DNA of 6,523 nucleotides from Candidatus Vogelbacteria bacterium (GTDB taxonomy: Bacteria > Patescibacteriota > Minisyncoccia > Phycocordibacterales > XYD1-FULL-46-19): NCBI GenBank assembly GCA_903825615.1, contig CAIKBK010000102.1:1-6523 (forward strand), read 5' to 3'. Every line of letters starts with the position of its first letter. Positions within the stretch are counted from its first letter, which is position 1. A program made the position numbers and the translations under genes. Positions 5,247 to 6,523 of this stretch are shown in pieces. The notes below the pieces were generated by a model. That model worked only from the letters and a program-made list of their open reading frames with translations. It did no database searches and was not told the origin of the DNA.

Positions 5247-6384
5247 CACTTTTTAAGTCTTTAGTTGGAGCTTCTTCTTCCACTTCTTCATCAATCTCTG
5301 GCGAACTGATATCAATCTTCCAGCCGGTGAGTTTGGCTGCGAGGCGAGCATTCTGTCCGCCTTTACCAACGGCTAAAGAGAATTGGTCGGGATCCACTTC
5401 AATTTGGGCTTCCTTGCCTTCTTCGTCAAGGGACAAGCTATTAACCTTGGCTGGGGACAAGGCGTTGGCGATGAAGGTTTCGGGGGCTTCGGACCACTCA
5501 ATAATGTCTATTTTTTCACCACCAATTTCGTTAATAACGGCCGAGACGCGAGAACCTTTCTGTCCAACACAAGAGCCAACAGGATCTATGTTTGAAGCAT
5601 TAGAAGCGACAGCCAGCTTGGTGCGGGAGCCAGCCTCGCGGGCGATAGCTTTAATTTCTACTACGCCACTGGCTATTTCTGGAGCTTCGGCGGCAAAGAG
5701 CAACTCCACAAATTTAGGGTGAGAGCGGGATAGGCGGAGGTTGATACCGCGCGGTGTCTCCTCAACCTGATAGAGATAAGCGCGGATACGTTCGCCCGGG
5801 CGATAGAACTCGCCGGGGATTTGATCATCACGCAAGAGTACCCCAACGGCGCGTCCAAGGTCGACAAAGACTGTCCCGCGGTCCACCTTCTGGACTGAAC
5901 CGCTAAGAATAAGGCCAACTCGGTCTTGATATTCGCCTAAAGTGCTTTCTTTCTCGGCTTCGCGGAGGCGCTGGATAATAACTTGTTTGGCGGTTTGGGC
6001 GGCTATTCGGCCATAATCGTCCTTAGTCTCTAAAGGGAAGACAATCTCGTCGCCCACTTGGGAATCTTTTTTAATTTTGCGGGCATCTTCAGTCGTAATA
6101 TGGTGTTCAGAATTAAATTTGGGGCGCTCATCGTCTTCGGCTTCTCGTTCCTCCTCATCCATACGCGTCGTGGTTTCGTCAGCCACAATTTTAACTTGAT
6201 AGAAACTGGTAACGCCGGTGTTGAGGTCAAATTTGGCGCGAATAATCTGGCCTTTTTTACCATAATCCTTCTTATAGGCGGCGACCAGAGAATCCTCAAT
6301 GGCGACAAGAATTTTCTCTTTAGGGATATGACGCTCCTCCTCCATTTGTTCGAGACCAGCCTTAAGGGCTTTAAGATCAATCAT
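5236..6384 (-). CDS. nusA: transcription termination/antitermination protein NusA
   Basis: NusA binds RNA polymerase and modulates pausing, hairpin-dependent termination and antitermination. The 382-residue product has the standard order. The NusA N-terminal domain (about 1-140) begins with the typical helix through EERHIPKEKILVAIEDSLV. An S1 RNA-binding domain spans about 153-220. KH1 spans about 235-300 with the loop GQKG (274-277) in the DPVGSCVGQKG signature. KH2 spans about 305-362 with GKGG (340-343) in FSLAVGKGGQNARLA. The N-domain carries a strongly acidic insertion (about 70-90, rich in Asp, Glu and Arg), and the protein ends in an acidic tail; there are no E. coli-type C-terminal repeats. 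It is the first gene of the visible operon. rimP and infB, its usual neighbours, are not seen on the downstream side, where the secreted protein gene follows instead. No Shine-Dalgarno sequence precedes the ATG, and the upstream leader may contain an attenuator. Confidence 0.96.
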   Translation of the reverse strand: MIDLKALKAGLEQMEEERHIPKEKILVAIEDSLVAAYKKDYGKKGQIIRAKFDLNTGVTSFYQVKIVADETTTRMDEEEREAEDDERPKFNSEHHITTEDARKIKKDSQVGDEIVFPLETKDDYGRIAAQTAKQVIIQRLREAEKESTLGEYQDRVGLILSGSVQKVDRGTVFVDLGRAVGVLLRDDQIPGEFYRPGERIRAYLYQVEETPRGINLRLSRSHPKFVELLFAAEAPEIASGVVEIKAIAREAGSRTKLAVASNASNIDPVGSCVGQKGSRVSAVINEIGGEKIDIIEWSEAPETFIANALSPAKVNSLSLDEEGKEAQIEVDPDQFSLAVGKGGQNARLAAKLTGWKIDISSPEIDEEVEEEAPTKDLKSDGE

Positions 6385-6411
6385 GATTATTTTAATTTGA
6401 GATTATCTTTT

Positions 6412-6442
6412 AAAAAAAATGGCCCGTTGGGACACAACAGAC
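6412..6442 (-). terminator. possible attenuator/terminator in the nusA leader
   Basis: On the minus strand GTCTGTTG (6442-6435) pairs with CAACGGGC (6429-6422) in RNA, with two G-U pairs, around a five-base loop. After two bases comes an unbroken run of eight T's (6419-6412). That is the layout of an intrinsic terminator. It lies between the candidate promoter and nusA. The stem is modest, so it could instead end an upstream transcript or act as a NusA-responsive pause. Confidence 0.5.
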
Positions 6443-6453
6443 TACTGCCTTTA

Positions 6454-6481
6454 ATAATAAACTTTTCTATTAAACTGTCAA
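6454..6481 (-). promoter_or_regulatory. sigma70-type promoter for the nusA operon
   Basis: On the minus strand a perfect TTGACA (6481-6476) and TATTAT (6459-6454) are separated by 16 bases. Transcription would start near 6447, giving a leader of about 60 bases before the nusA ATG that contains the hairpin and U-tract. Confidence 0.65.
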
Positions 6482-6493
6482 ATTTAATTTCCC

Positions 6494-6523
6494 GCCAGGC
6501 CTCGGGCTCACTTGAGGCCTGGC
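6494..6523. repeat. perfect inverted repeat at the right edge
   Basis: GCCAGGCCTC (6494-6503) and GAGGCCTGGC (6514-6523) form a perfect ten-base-pair stem with a ten-base loop. On the minus strand it is followed by GGGAAATTAAATTT, not a T-run. On the plus strand what follows is outside the window. It could be a terminator of a convergent or upstream gene, or part of a structured RNA. It sits just upstream of the nusA promoter. Confidence 0.6.

Noticed and set aside
5327..5722. Plus-strand frame opposite nusA
   Set aside because: It is antisense to the KH1 and KH2 domains of nusA.

Overview
The window looks like a fragment from a Candidate Phyla Radiation (Patescibacteria, probably Parcubacteria-like) bacterium. 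The evidence is indirect. The trigger factor is shortened and has no prolyl isomerase domain. NusA is compact with an acidic insertion in its N-terminal domain. Small secreted and membrane proteins of unknown family sit among housekeeping genes, and most native genes have no Shine-Dalgarno sequence. All stop codons fit the standard bacterial code: TAA, TAG and one TGA. Nothing suggests the UGA-to-glycine recoding of Gracilibacteria.

Right half (about 3527-6523, minus strand): a housekeeping operon read right to left. A sigma70-like promoter and a short hairpin plus U-tract precede nusA. Then come a small secreted coiled-coil-like protein overlapping the end of nusA, a 49-residue single-pass membrane protein, and tig (trigger factor). 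The spacing is tight, with an 11 bp overlap and gaps of 29 and 8 bp. Left edge (1-532, minus strand): clpP with a complete catalytic triad, truncated at its 3' end by the window. tig and clpP are neighbours in many bacteria. Here they share a strand but lie about 3 kb apart.

The middle (about 550-3526) is a self-contained accessory block. A small MshEN-like protein is read leftward. A tandem helix-turn-helix protein and a 556-residue GHKL (Bergerat-fold) ATPase overlap by ATGA and are read rightward. Both units start from a shared divergent region (907-1104), and each ends in a hairpin terminator facing outward. Unlike the flanking genes, these have Shine-Dalgarno sequences. In hand-counted 60-base lines the ATPase gene is 53-62% G+C, against 42-43% in tig. 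The block looks like an acquired, insulated cassette.

The HTH-ATPase pair is the best candidate for an uncharacterised system. The ATPase has intact nucleotide-binding motifs of the kind found in Hsp90, MutL and MORC proteins. It has no recognised effector domain, and a glycine/lysine-rich linker leads to an unidentified C-terminal domain. A regulatory, chaperone-like or defence role is possible. The sequence alone does not decide between them.
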